Of a stretch of 60,741 bases of DNA, positions 48,940 to 57,257 are shown in pieces. This stretch comes from a virus. A program made the position numbers and the translations under genes. The stretch covers positions 1-60,741 of the IMG/VR virus record IMGVR_UViG_3300031576_000045. One strand, given 5' to 3'. How positions within the stretch are numbered: position 1 is the first letter of the stretch; each line of letters begins with the position of its first letter. A model generated the notes under the pieces. That model saw only the letters and a program-made list of their open reading frames with translations. It was not told the DNA's origin and did no database searches.

Positions 48940-50228
48940 AGATCACCAAGCTCGTCGCAGAGAACGTGAAGCGCCTGCACCGTGTGGAGATCGAGCCGTC
49001 GGGCGAGCTGGTGATCGTCCGCGGCGAGAACGGGGCCGGGAAGTCGTCGATCCTCGACGCGATCAAGTACGCGATGGCGGGCAAGTCGTCGCACCCGCCG
49101 AAGGTGATCCGCGAGGGCGAGCGCCAGGCGGTGATCGAGCTGACGACCGAAGACTTCGTCGTCACGCGCCGGTGGGTCGCCGGCGCCGAGGCGACGACGA
49201 CCGAGGTCGAGGTCCGCGCCACCGACGGGACGAAGCTCCCGTCGCCGCAGAAGGTTCTCGACAAGCTGTTCGACGAGCTGGCGTTCGACGCGCTCGAGTT
49301 CGCGACGATGAAACCTGGCGAGCAGCTGGAGCTGCTGAAGAAGCTCGTCGGCGTCGACACGACGATCCTCGACCGGGAGCGAGACAAGACGTTCGCCGCG
49401 CGGACGATGGTGAAGCGAGACCTCGACGCGGTCGAAGCTCGGCTCAAGGCGATGCCGACCGACAAGCCGCCACCGGCCGTCGACGTCGGCGCGCTGCAGG
49501 TCGAGCAGCGCAAGGCGCGCGACCTGTTGTCCGAGGCGAAGGAGGCGCGCGAGAACGAGCTGGCCGCGACCGCGCGGCGCGTCGAGGACAGACGGGGCGA
49601 GGTCCGCACCGCTGAGCTGGCGCTTGAGCAGGCGAAGGCGCGGCTCCAGGAGTCGATCAAGGCCGCCGCCGCGGCCGACAACCGGGCGGACGACGCCGAA
49701 GAGAAGGCCCAGGGCGCGGTCGAGCGCGTGGCCGAGCTCGACAAGCAGATCGCCGCGGCGTCGGCGAGCGCCACGGCGAACGCGAAGTGGGCCGAGCGCA
49801 CCCGCCTCTCGGCAGAGGTCGAGATGCTGTCGAAGGATCACGCGTCGAAGACTAAGGCGATCGACGCGATCGACGAGCAGAAGACCGCGATGATCGCCGC
49901 CGCGAAGTTCCCGATCGACGGTCTCGGGTTCGGAGAGGACGGCGTCGTCTACCGGGGGCCGAACTCCCAGACCGCGCTGCCGTTCGAGCAGGCGTCCCAG
50001 GCCGAGCAGCTGCGCGTCTCCGTCGCGATCGGCGCCGCGCGGAAGCCGAAGTTCCGCGTGATGACCGTCCGAGAGGGCTCTCGACTCGACCGGAAGGGGC
50101 TCAAGCTGCTCGGAGAGCTGGCGAAGGAGCGCGACATTCAGGTCTGGCTCGAGGCGGTCGGAGAGGATGGGCCCGCGGCGGTCGTGATCGTCGACGGCGT
50201 CGTCGCGCGGCGCGAGGTGGCGGCATGA
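48936..50228 (+). CDS. SbcC/RecN-like ABC ATPase with coiled coil
   Basis: 430 aa. N-terminal ITKLVAENVKRL, Walker A RGENGAGKSSILDAI, signature-like QASQAEQLRVSVAIG and C-terminal RVMTVREGSRLDRKGLKLLGELAKERDIQVWLE replacing a classical Walker B D-E pair. In between is a long Ala/Glu/Arg coiled coil. Phage-type SMC-like repair ATPase, probably working with the annealing and nuclease proteins. The GTG start overlaps the previous stop. Confidence 0.82.
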   Translation: MKITKLVAENVKRLHRVEIEPSGELVIVRGENGAGKSSILDAIKYAMAGKSSHPPKVIREGERQAVIELTTEDFVVTRRWVAGAEATTTEVEVRATDGTKLPSPQKVLDKLFDELAFDALEFATMKPGEQLELLKKLVGVDTTILDRERDKTFAARTMVKRDLDAVEARLKAMPTDKPPPAVDVGALQVEQRKARDLLSEAKEARENELAATARRVEDRRGEVRTAELALEQAKARLQESIKAAAAADNRADDAEEKAQGAVERVAELDKQIAAASASATANAKWAERTRLSAEVEMLSKDHASKTKAIDAIDEQKTAMIAAAKFPIDGLGFGEDGVVYRGPNSQTALPFEQASQAEQLRVSVAIGAARKPKFRVMTVREGSRLDRKGLKLLGELAKERDIQVWLEAVGEDGPAAVVIVDGVVARREVAA

Positions 50229-50542
50229 ACCACACGATCGGCAGAGGCGATCCTCAGCTCGACGTCGCGCGCGCGTTCCTCGACGGCAAGCGGAAGCGCG
50301 CCAGTCGCATGAGCACCGACGGCGACTCGGTGTGGAGCTGGCACACGCTGGTCGCGGTTCGTCACCGCGGGCGCATCTACGCCGTGCTCCCGCCGTCGCT
50401 GGGCGGATGGACCTTCAGCGGGTCGACGAGCCGACACCTCGGGTCGCTGCACGCGGTGCTGAAGCGTCGTCGTGCCGTGGTCTGGAAGAAGCACCCGCGC
50501 GACCTGCCCGGCGCGCCGAACGACTGGAGGACGATCCGATGA
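50225..50542 (+). CDS. Hypothetical protein, 105 aa
   Basis: ATG in ATGA. Basic, with SVWSWHTLVAVRHRGRIYAVLP and RAVVWKKHPRDLP. Beta-hairpin-like. No family recognised. Confidence 0.6.
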   Translation: MNHTIGRGDPQLDVARAFLDGKRKRASRMSTDGDSVWSWHTLVAVRHRGRIYAVLPPSLGGWTFSGSTSRHLGSLHAVLKRRRAVVWKKHPRDLPGAPNDWRTIR

Positions 50543-50910
50543 GCCGACTCTACATGCCGCACCCTGGTCATTTCGTCGGCGCTAGAACCTGCGAGTTCCG
50601 GCTCTGTACGCACGTCATCGGCACCTCGAGCCCGATCGCGCCGCACGGCTTCATCGTCTCGACCGTCGGGGAGTGGCGGTCTCGACCGGACGTGAACGGA
50701 CTGGGACAGATCCAGGAGCTTGGCGTGGGCACCAAGGACAAGCCGGCGCTGTACGAGACCATGGTGTTCGTCGCGCGGCCGTCGAAGCGTCTCTGCTGCC
50801 CGTTCGAGGCCACCGGCGACGAGCTGGAGACCGTGCGCTACTCGACGGCCGAGGCCGCGGTCGCCGGCCATGAAGAGCTGTGCACGCGGTTCGAAAAGGA
50901 AGGAGCATGA
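50539..50910 (+). CDS. Hypothetical protein, 123 aa
   Basis: ATG in ATGA. GHFVGARTCEFRLCTHVIG at the start and a beta-strand central region; two spaced Cys pairs. No family recognised. Confidence 0.6.
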   Translation: MSRLYMPHPGHFVGARTCEFRLCTHVIGTSSPIAPHGFIVSTVGEWRSRPDVNGLGQIQELGVGTKDKPALYETMVFVARPSKRLCCPFEATGDELETVRYSTAEAAVAGHEELCTRFEKEGA

Positions 50911-52064
50911 GACCGGCCGACGTCCAGAAGTACCTCGAAGACCTTTCCGAGTCCGACATGAAGAACGAGATCGTCCGCCGCGGGTACGCCGTCGCGTGGC
51001 GTCGGTGCGACGGCTACGAGCTCGGGATGCTGCCGGGCGTCTTGTTCTGCCGGAAGGACGGGGCCCGCATCGTCCACGAGACGATCCGCGACCTGACCGC
51101 GGAGAGAACCGGCGCATGTGCCGAGGCGCAGAGAGAGCGCGACCTGGCGCGGGCAGAGGCGAAGGAGGCGAATACGCACGCGTCGATCGCCGAGAAGAAC
51201 CAGGCAGAAGCCCAACTGAAGCTGGAGAACCTGGCCGAACGCTTCCGCGCGCTGGAGACGGAGAACAACGAACGTCGCCGGCAGCTAGCCGCGGTGCGAA
51301 CCGATCGCGACAACGTTCACGTCTGGACGGCGGACGACAAGGGGGAAGACGCGAAGTCGCTGGTGTGTCCGGTCGTGATGACGGCCGACACGCTGCGGAA
51401 GCTCTTGGAGCCGTGCAACACGTGTGAGGGCGACGGATTCATCGAGGTCGGGATCGGCGCGACGAACGCCGACGGAGAACCGGAGGGCTACCGAGCCGAG
51501 CCGTGCCCGGAGTGCGACCTGGTGACGAAGCTGAGAAATCAGCTCGTGTTGTCCAAGGCTGAGGCGGTAGTCGGCGGATCTCTTCTTCTCGACGTGCAGC
51601 AAGACTGCATCAACGCAACGAAGGCCCTAAATGCGGTGACGGAGCAGCGAAACTCGCTGAACGCGCGCGTGATCGAGTTCGAAGAGAACTACGCGAGACA
51701 GGCCCCATTCATCCGCGGTGCGGTGCGCGACCGCGACAACGCGAACAAGGCACTCGCGGAAATGACGTCGGCCCGCGATGGGCTCCGCGCTGAGGTCGGA
51801 CGACTCGAAGAACGCTTGGACGATCTCGCGAAGGAGGTCGACGCGGCCTGCCGAGCGAACGACGCGCTGAAGCAAACGCTCGACGTTCTCGGGTGCAAGC
51901 AGCTGCCTGGCGGATCGTGGGTGAACGACCTAGCACTGGACAGAGAGGCCGACCTGCATGCGCTGCGCTGCGCCGTGCGGAAGGTCCACGCGTGGCGCGA
52001 GACCGGCGCGATGGTGGAGCTCGACGCGACCGAGCAGGCGGCATGGGACGCGGCCACCCACTAG
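50907..52064 (+). CDS. Coiled-coil protein with DnaJ-like zinc centre
   Basis: 385 aa; AAGGAAGGAG precedes the ATG. Residues about 70-140 and 210-330 are long coiled coils. Between them CNTCEGDGFIEVG and EPCPECD form a CxxCxGxG/CPxC zinc site as in DnaJ-type domains. Such proteins occur in actinophages and proteophages without a known role. Confidence 0.65.
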   Translation: MRPADVQKYLEDLSESDMKNEIVRRGYAVAWRRCDGYELGMLPGVLFCRKDGARIVHETIRDLTAERTGACAEAQRERDLARAEAKEANTHASIAEKNQAEAQLKLENLAERFRALETENNERRRQLAAVRTDRDNVHVWTADDKGEDAKSLVCPVVMTADTLRKLLEPCNTCEGDGFIEVGIGATNADGEPEGYRAEPCPECDLVTKLRNQLVLSKAEAVVGGSLLLDVQQDCINATKALNAVTEQRNSLNARVIEFEENYARQAPFIRGAVRDRDNANKALAEMTSARDGLRAEVGRLEERLDDLAKEVDAACRANDALKQTLDVLGCKQLPGGSWVNDLALDREADLHALRCAVRKVHAWRETGAMVELDATEQAAWDAATH

Positions 52065-52258
52065 TGAAGCTGCTGCAGTGGTGCCGCGAGAACGTGGCCG
52101 ACGGCCGCGTCTCGCTGTGCCGGGTCGAGGGGCAGCCGATCTGCCCTCGCCCGTGCGGCGAGTGCCTGGCCGTCGAACGCCGGGCACTCGCCGCGGAGAA
52201 AGCTCTCAAGCCTCGAGAGCGGCCTGACACGCCTGGCGCCACCACTCCGACGTCTTGA
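52064..52258 (+). CDS. 64-aa Cys-containing protein
   Basis: The GTG overlaps the preceding TAG; an in-frame ATG at 52043 would overlap the upstream gene. KLLQWCRENVADGRVSLCRV and CPRPCGECLAVERR show a Cys cluster. The 3' end overlaps the convergent regulator gene by about 50 bp. Confidence 0.5.
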   Translation: MKLLQWCRENVADGRVSLCRVEGQPICPRPCGECLAVERRALAAEKALKPRERPDTPGATTPTS

Positions 52259-52412
52259 CGCCGGCCTTCTTTGCCGCGCGCTCGACGTCGTCGCGCATGC
52301 GCTTCGACATTCGGAACGTGATCATCACGGCCGCGTCGTCTCCTCCGACCGGTGCGACGCCGCCGTCAGCGGCCGACGTCCGGCCGCGGGTCTCTTCCTT
52401 CTTCTTCGCCAT
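52206..52412 (-). CDS. Ribbon-helix-helix DNA-binding protein
   Basis: 68 aa. A disordered Lys-rich N-terminus, then VMITFRMSKRMRDDVERAAKKAGVKTSEWWRQAC: a beta-strand plus two helices typical of Arc/MetJ/CopG-type regulators. Encoded last in a short minus-strand operon, it may regulate the divergent promoters at 54.7-55.1 kb; this link is inferred. Confidence 0.65.
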   Translation of the reverse strand: MAKKKEETRGRTSAADGGVAPVGGDDAAVMITFRMSKRMRDDVERAAKKAGVKTSEWWRQACQAALEA

Positions 52413-52575
52413 GTTCTTCCTCCTTTCTCGGCCCGGCGCACCGCGCGACGTGCCGCTCGTACTGGACCGCGAACGCGTTCTGCAGCGACTTGAAGCTGAG
52501 GTTCCCGCGCATCCGGGTCTGCGCCCGGCCGCACTTCGGGCACGTCTTCGAGACGGCGATCGGCGCGGTGCTCAT
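52366..52575 (-). CDS. 69-aa protein with CxxC
   Basis: ATG at 52575 in ATGA overlap. SKTCPKCGRAQTRMRGN then FAVQYERHVARC gives a zinc-site pattern. The tail overlaps the regulator gene by 46 bp and is charged. No family recognised. Confidence 0.55.
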   Translation of the reverse strand: MSTAPIAVSKTCPKCGRAQTRMRGNLSFKSLQNAFAVQYERHVARCAGPRKEEEHGEEEGRDPRPDVGR

Positions 52576-52850
52576 CGCGCCCTCGCTCTCTTGATCGCCG
52601 CGCGCGCGGTAGCGACCGCGGTCGAGCTGCCTGAGTCGGCGTGCAGAACCTTCACGAGTGCTTCGCACGAGGTGAGCAGCGCGTCAGCCTCTTCAGCGAA
52701 CGCCAGCAGCGCGCACGACGTGCAGACGATGGTGCCAGACTCTCCCGGCGCGGGATCGTCGCAGTAGCAGTCCCCGGCATAGTCGCGCATCGCCTCGCCG
52801 AGAGACGTCCCGCGCGCACGGAATGGCTCGTTGAACTTTCTCGGCTTCAC
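52572..52850 (-). CDS. 92-aa protein with Cys cluster
   Basis: GTG start. YAGDCYCDDPAPGE, then IVCTSCALLAFAEEADALLTSCEALVK. A metal-binding N-terminal half and a helical C-terminal half. Function unknown. Confidence 0.55.
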   Translation of the reverse strand: MKPRKFNEPFRARGTSLGEAMRDYAGDCYCDDPAPGESGTIVCTSCALLAFAEEADALLTSCEALVKVLHADSGSSTAVATARAAIKRARAR

Positions 52851-52872
52851 CGCGGCGTCTCTCTCGGCATGG

Positions 52873-53148
52873 TCAGTCCTCCTTCTTCGGGTTCGCTTCG
52901 GGGTTTGAGTCGTCGTCGTCCGGCGCGGCGCACGGGCCCGGCGCAGCCTTCAGCACCAGGTGCGCGTTCGTCACGTGCAGCCGGCGCTCGCTCTGCGCGG
53001 GCGGCAGCTCGACGACGATCACCGTCTCGTACGTGCCGAACGCGGTCACGTTGCGGAGCGTGTCGACGACCTCGTAGAGCGTGCCGAGCTTGAGACCCTG
53101 CAGGTTGATGAGCGACTCCACCCGGTCGCCGGGGTTGAACGTGGGCAT
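52873..53148 (-). CDS. Small beta-barrel-like protein, 91 aa
   Basis: MPTFNPGDRVESLINLQGLKLGTLYEVVD, then ETVIVVELPPAQSERRLHV; SH3-like strand pattern and an acidic tail. Function unknown. Confidence 0.6.
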   Translation of the reverse strand: MPTFNPGDRVESLINLQGLKLGTLYEVVDTLRNVTAFGTYETVIVVELPPAQSERRLHVTNAHLVLKAAPGPCAAPDDDDSNPEANPKKED

Positions 53149-53150
53149 GG

Positions 53151-53498
53151 TCAGACCTCTCCCTTCACCGATGAGAACTGAAACCGGTCGCGCGAGAACC
53201 ACGCGACGATGCGAGACGCGACGATCGGCACGTCGGCCGGTTCGTCGACGACGACCTTCACGAACGCCCGGAACTCGCCACCGACCGCGCCCGGGTCGCA
53301 CCCGGCCACGGTCGTCTCGATCCGCTCTCCTTCGCGGCCGAGGGTGAACGCGATCCGCGCGAGCGCGTCGGCGACGATGCCCGACGAGTCGCCGCAGATC
53401 AGGACCTGCACCGCCTCGTCGCGCCAGTGGCGCACGAAGAGCCGCGCCTTGGGGTCCGGCGCCGTCTTGGCCAATTCCTTCTTCGAGATCTGCTTCAT
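53151..53498 (-). CDS. Hypothetical protein, 115 aa
   Basis: ATG at 53498 overlapping the upstream stop. Alpha/beta composition with VQVLICGDSSGIVADALARI and GEFRAFVKVVVDEPADVPIV. No family recognised. Confidence 0.6.
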   Translation of the reverse strand: MKQISKKELAKTAPDPKARLFVRHWRDEAVQVLICGDSSGIVADALARIAFTLGREGERIETTVAGCDPGAVGGEFRAFVKVVVDEPADVPIVASRIVAWFSRDRFQFSSVKGEV

Positions 53499-53989
53499 CG
53501 CGACCCCCACGCGTCGAGCATCACGCCGTTGTCGGACACCGAAGTGATCCACAATTCGGGATGAAGCGAGCGAACCTCGGCGACCGACTTAAAGCGTAGC
53601 GCCAATCCCCGTTCCTGCTTCGTCGGGTCCATCAACCACACCTCACCGGCCCAGTCACCGGCGACGGGCTTCATCAGCACTGGACCAAAGAAGCTGCGGC
53701 GCCCAGTCCGCGCGGCTTCGGAGATGGCGCGCTCCTCGGAGAGAAGGGCAGAGAGCGTCTTCAGACGGGCGGTCAGCGCGTCGATCTCGTTCTGCTTAGC
53801 GGCGAGAACGAACTCGTGTGTGGCGGTCTCCTGAGACTGGTCGGCGATACGGTTCGCGAGTTGCACGGCGGCATCGTTCTCGGCCGAACTAGCGGGGGTG
53901 ATCAACACCTCGATGCCCTCGACAGGGCGCAGACCGAGCGCGCGAGCTCCACTGGCGCGCGCACCGAACACCGTGATCTCGGGCTTCAT
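53495..53989 (-). CDS. Hypothetical protein, 164 aa
   Basis: GGAGGTGCGTC precedes the ATG. IEVLITPASSAENDAAVQLA, a coiled-coil centre (EIDALTARLKTLSALLSEERA) and a beta-rich C-terminal part. No family recognised. Confidence 0.6.
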   Translation of the reverse strand: MKPEITVFGARASGARALGLRPVEGIEVLITPASSAENDAAVQLANRIADQSQETATHEFVLAAKQNEIDALTARLKTLSALLSEERAISEAARTGRRSFFGPVLMKPVAGDWAGEVWLMDPTKQERGLALRFKSVAEVRSLHPELWITSVSDNGVMLDAWGSR

Positions 53990-54540
53990 GACGCACCTCC
54001 GACGGCGACCGCGACGAGCGCGGTGATCTGGAACAGCACGCCGTCGGGACCGCGCGCGACGCCGCCCGCGAAGTGCCGGCGCAGAACCGCCCACAGCGCG
54101 TTCTTCGCGTCGCGCGTCGCGGGGATCAGCCACTGCTTCTTCGCGGCGTCCCACCGACGGCCGGCGACGGAGTCCTTCAGGTCCGACACGAACGACATGT
54201 CGAACGGCGTCACGACCGACAGCAGGTCGCCGGCCGGGGCGATCTCCGCGACGACGAACCGGGACTCGAGCTTGTCGGCGGTGACGTCGGCGCCGAGCGC
54301 GCGGATCATCACCAGCTCCGCGGCGATCTCCGCGCCCGTCAGGGTCGCGGTCGCCAGCCGGTGCACGCGGGCGTTGACGTCGGCGCGCGCCTCCGGCGTC
54401 AGGGTCTCCGGCGCGCCGTACATGCCGCGGCAGTCGGGGCCCATGCCCGCCTCGATCGACTGCGCGTCGACGAGGGGACGGCCGCACGCGACGCAGTGGG
54501 TCGCGACGAGCTTGGTAGCGGGGGCGTTCTCGTAGCTCAT
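53986..54540 (-). CDS. Treble-clef zinc protein with HARP-like domain
   Basis: 184 aa. ATHCVACGRPLVDAQSIEAGMGPDCRGMYG is a DUF6011-like treble-clef motif. The C-terminal FVSDLKDSVAGRRWDAAKKQWLIPA resembles the HARP domain of SMARCAL1-type annealing helicases, which binds fork DNA. A DNA-structure sensor is possible; the motor domain is absent. Confidence 0.6.
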   Translation of the reverse strand: MSYENAPATKLVATHCVACGRPLVDAQSIEAGMGPDCRGMYGAPETLTPEARADVNARVHRLATATLTGAEIAAELVMIRALGADVTADKLESRFVVAEIAPAGDLLSVVTPFDMSFVSDLKDSVAGRRWDAAKKQWLIPATRDAKNALWAVLRRHFAGGVARGPDGVLFQITALVAVAVGGAS

Positions 54541-54701
54541 GATTTCACCTCGACGACTTCGGCGAGGCGGAACACGTTGGACGGGTAGACCTCGCGCATG
54601 GCGGCGATCGCCTTCTCCGCGGAGTCGGCCTTGCGCGTGACCGGGAAGTACCAACCGCCGTCACCGATGATCTCGTACAGCTTGATACGGAACGTCTTCA
54701 T
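54537..54701 (-). CDS. 54-aa protein
   Basis: GGAAGGAG ahead of the ATG. TFRIKLYEIIGDGGWYFPVTRKADSAEKAIAAMREVYP, a small alpha/beta unit. First gene after the GTATTACG region, so it is transcribed from there. Confidence 0.6.
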   Translation of the reverse strand: MKTFRIKLYEIIGDGGWYFPVTRKADSAEKAIAAMREVYPSNVFRLAEVVEVKS

Positions 54702-54785
54702 CGTCTCGCTCCTTCCGGGTTCGGCCCGGTACTGCCCGCGGGGTCCGTCCCCGCGTCGGTCCCGAAATGGGACTCTCATCTAGGT

Positions 54786-55004
54786 GTATTACGGGAATTG
54801 CGCGGGCATTTTTCCGGATTAAAACCACAGGCGCCGCCTGCACTTCGGCGCGTATTACGTAAATGCCGATACACTGGGCACATGTCGATTTTTCGTAATA
54901 CGCGCTGACGCGACGTCGTGCAGGCGCCCGGAGTCGCTGCGTTTGGAACGTCGTATTACGAGAAATCGACATTCGGTCTGTGCTGGCCCACTTAGCGTAT
55001 TACG
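54786..55004. repeat. Five-copy GTATTACG repeat cluster
   Basis: Forward copies at 54786-54793, 54852-54859, 54953-54960 and 54997-55004 and an inverted one at 54894-54901. The 54852 copy extends to GCGCGTATTACG and is mirrored as CGTAATACGCGC at 54894-54905. Spacing is irregular. Confidence 0.85.
54882..54972. repeat. 21-bp inverted repeat in the control region
   Basis: ATGTCGATTTTTCGTAATACG (54882-54902; 21 positions) pairs with 54952-54972 with one mismatch, separated by 49 bp. It includes two of the GTATTACG cores. Fits binding of a dimer or tetramer that loops DNA. Confidence 0.8.
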
Positions 55005-55131
55005 GAAATAATGGTCTGGAAATCGCCGCGAAAATGCGCGAAGCGCCCTAGATGAGTGGGTCGTTCGCGCGACCCCGCCGCTCGGGACGAACCCGACGGA
55101 AGACCGGGACGAACCCGGAAAGGCAGTGACC

Positions 55132-55350
55132 ATGAACGCAGCGACCGCAGCGGCCCTCGACTTCTCGACCAATATCCGCGCCCGTCTCAAGGCGAAGGGG
55201 ATCTCGGTCATCGGGGCGACGTTCGTCCCTGACGCGGACGGCTCTTTCGCGCACGGTGAGCGCGCGTACCAGCTCGACGACAACGGTACGCACAAGATCC
55301 GCAGCTTCACCGAGGTGCTCGCCATCGCCCGCGGGGAGGTGCAGTCATGA
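55132..55350 (+). CDS. 72-aa protein
   Basis: ATG at 55132; a GTG six bases earlier is also possible. IRARLKAKGISVIGATFVPDADGSF and YQLDDNGTHKIRSFTEVLAIA. A small alpha/beta protein. First gene of the plus operon. No family recognised. Confidence 0.65.
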   Translation: MNAATAAALDFSTNIRARLKAKGISVIGATFVPDADGSFAHGERAYQLDDNGTHKIRSFTEVLAIARGEVQS

Positions 55351-56723
55351 CGGCGCGAATGACGGGCACGGGGTTCAACCGCGCGATGTGGGACGAGACC
55401 AGCCACGTGCTGCGCACGGCCGAGACCCGCGACGAGGGCCCGACCCTCGCCGGCCTTGATGACGAACGGGCGGCGCAGCTCGGCCGGCTCCACGAGCTGC
55501 CTTCCCTCGGCGAGGTGCTCTCGGCGTGGGCGACGCAGCGCCAGAACGACGAGTGCGAGGACTACGCCGTCGACTTCAACGACCTGCTGATGGCGGGCGA
55601 CGGGACCTTCCGTCGCATGGCCGCTCGGTTCGACGAGGAGCGCGGCCTCACGAAGTCGATGCCCGGCAACCTGCCCATGACCTACCGCGTGTTCGGCAAC
55701 GTCATTCGTCACTACTGCGCGCCGCGCCGCAACGTCGCCGCGAACCTCATCCTGCTCCCGACGTCGGCGCGCGGCCCGGGTCACGCTGCGTCGACGTCGC
55801 GGGTCGAGTCGACCATGGGCGGCGTGTGGACGGACTCGCCGCTCGCGATCGCCTACAACGCGTTCCTCGACCGGAAGAAGGCAGTCGACGCGTCGGTGAC
55901 GACCATCGACGAGTCGGCCGTGACCGAGCTCATCCTCCGAACCCGCCTCCTCAACGGGCCGCGCGTCGACGGCGAGGCCCCGACCGCTCGCAGGGTCGTC
56001 ATCGGCGCCGTCACGCCGTCGCACTGCCTGCAGAACGGCGACGACGACAAGCTGATCGCCGCGCTGTCTCTCGCGTTCGCCGGCCACGGCGAGACCGGCC
56101 GGGCCATCGCCTTCCGCGGCGTGGAGGAGTCGGAGCTGCGCGCGGTCTTCCCGGCGCTGACCGTCGAGATCCCGAACGGCGGCGCTGAGAAGTGGGTCGG
56201 CTACATCACGGCCCGGAACAGCGAGTCGGGGAAGAAGTCGTGGGCGATCTCGGCCGGCCTGTACCGGGCCGGCGACTCCGCGTCGTTCGCGTGCGAGGCG
56301 GTCGTCCGCACGGGTCGCCACGTCGGGTCGAAGGTCGCCGAGCGCATGGTCGAGGTGGCGGAGGGCGCGGCCGAGATGCTGAAGAAGCTGCTCGAGACCG
56401 TCGCGGAGCTGGCGGGCCGCACGTGGGACCGCAGCACCGACGAGTTCCTGAAGCGGATGCGCGCCGCGCTCGACGGGACGCCGCTGCACGACCCCGACAC
56501 CGCGTGCCTCATCGCGTGGGCGCTCGGCGCGAAGATGGGCGACCGGAAGGCCATCACGATCGGCGACGTCATCGACGTGCTCGGGCAGTTCGCCGGCACG
56601 CTGGATCGCCGGGTCGACGCGCGGCCGGTCGAGGTCATGCTGGGTCGCCTGCTCGTCGACGGCTGGAAAGAGTTCCGCGCCGCGGGCACCGAGAAGCTCG
56701 AAGACGGGTCGGAGGAGGGCTGA
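55347..56723 (+). CDS. DUF932-like phage protein, complete
   Basis: 458 aa, ATGA overlap. The centre has TYRVFGNVIRHYCAP, and toward the C-terminal half VGYITARNSESGKKSWAISAGLYRAG, then FACEAVVRTGRHVGSKVAERM, similar to the N-S-E-x-G and L-Y-R-x2-C motifs of DUF932 proteins found on phages and plasmids. The role is unknown; often near single-strand annealing genes. The C-terminal 68 residues recur at 1-207. Confidence 0.65.
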   Translation: MTARMTGTGFNRAMWDETSHVLRTAETRDEGPTLAGLDDERAAQLGRLHELPSLGEVLSAWATQRQNDECEDYAVDFNDLLMAGDGTFRRMAARFDEERGLTKSMPGNLPMTYRVFGNVIRHYCAPRRNVAANLILLPTSARGPGHAASTSRVESTMGGVWTDSPLAIAYNAFLDRKKAVDASVTTIDESAVTELILRTRLLNGPRVDGEAPTARRVVIGAVTPSHCLQNGDDDKLIAALSLAFAGHGETGRAIAFRGVEESELRAVFPALTVEIPNGGAEKWVGYITARNSESGKKSWAISAGLYRAGDSASFACEAVVRTGRHVGSKVAERMVEVAEGAAEMLKKLLETVAELAGRTWDRSTDEFLKRMRAALDGTPLHDPDTACLIAWALGAKMGDRKAITIGDVIDVLGQFAGTLDRRVDARPVEVMLGRLLVDGWKEFRAAGTEKLEDGSEEG

Positions 56724-56971
56724 TGCCCGCCGAGACGAAGACCCGGCGCGAGGTCGCCCTGGAGCGGGCGCTCATCGCGCTGCATGCGGTGAAGCATCCG
56801 CTGAAGGACGTCGCCGCGAGCATGCTGATCGGACTCATCGGCGCGGAGAGCGCGAAGCGCCGCGGTGAGGTCGCGGTGCACGACGAGGCGACGGTGCGCA
56901 AGGCGCTGCACGTGGAGCTCGTGCGGATGGGCCTGCCGAACGAGGTGATCGCAGCGCTGAAGTGGGTGTGA
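56723..56971 (+). CDS. 82-aa protein, free-standing homologue of the DUF6166 fusion C-terminus
   Basis: TGATG overlap. ETKTRREVALERALIALH, MLIGLIGAESAKRRG, and RKALHVELVRMGLPNEVIAAL correspond to residues 225-319 of the 527-1486 protein. Helical; function unknown. Confidence 0.65.
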   Translation: MPAETKTRREVALERALIALHAVKHPLKDVAASMLIGLIGAESAKRRGEVAVHDEATVRKALHVELVRMGLPNEVIAALKWV

Positions 56972-56973
56972 CC

Positions 56974-57256
56974 ATGGGTCCCGACCTCAGCAGCTACGAC
57001 GTCGTGATCGTCGCGTTCAGCGGCGGCAAGGACTCGATCGCGTGCGCGCTGCACCTGATCGAGAGCGGCGTGTCCCGCGACCGGCTCGAGCTGTGGCACC
57101 AGGACGTCGACGGAGTGGCTCCGCCGCTCGCTCTCGGCCGTCGCCCGGCGCGTCCGTCACCCCGGCAACCACCGCTACGTGTGGGCGCTGAACCGCCGCG
57201 ACTGGCGGCACCTTCCGGAGTCGCAGCCCTACCCGAAGTTCACGAAGGAGAGCTGA
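56974..57256 (+). pseudogene. PAPS reductase/PP-loop ATPase remnant
   Basis: The first 47 residues give DVVIVAFSGGKDSIACALHLIESG and LELWHQDVDG, a good PP-loop ATPase start. At about 57112 the coding signal jumps one frame, directly to HPGNHRYVWALNRR and LPESQPYPKFTKES with TGA at 57256, typical of the C-terminal end of phage PAPS reductases. The central about 100 residues are missing. A decayed gene with deletion plus frameshift; a PAPS-linked DNA modification such as phosphorothioation can no longer be supported by it. Confidence 0.7.
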
Positions 57257-57257
57257 C

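Larger units (their letters stand above)
54702..55131. promoter_or_regulatory. Divergent control region with GTATTACG repeats
   Basis: About 430 bases, visibly less GC-rich than the rest. It holds GTATTACG at 54786, 54852, 54953 and 54997 and its complement at 54894. It also contains a 21-bp inverted repeat and an AATAAT (55007-55012) that might be a -10 for the plus operon, without a convincing -35. Operons diverge on either side. No gene seen. Confidence 0.7.

Noticed and set aside
48474-49841. 455-aa minus frame
   Set aside because: Antisense of the SbcC-like ATPase; reads as reverse-strand artefact.
54894-54962. TAATACG on one strand of the repeats as T7-like promoters
   Set aside because: Only the first seven to nine bases match; the initiation half of the promoter is absent.
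54855-56489. 544-aa minus frame
   Set aside because: Antisense of the DUF932-like gene; crosses the repeat-rich control region without a start signal.
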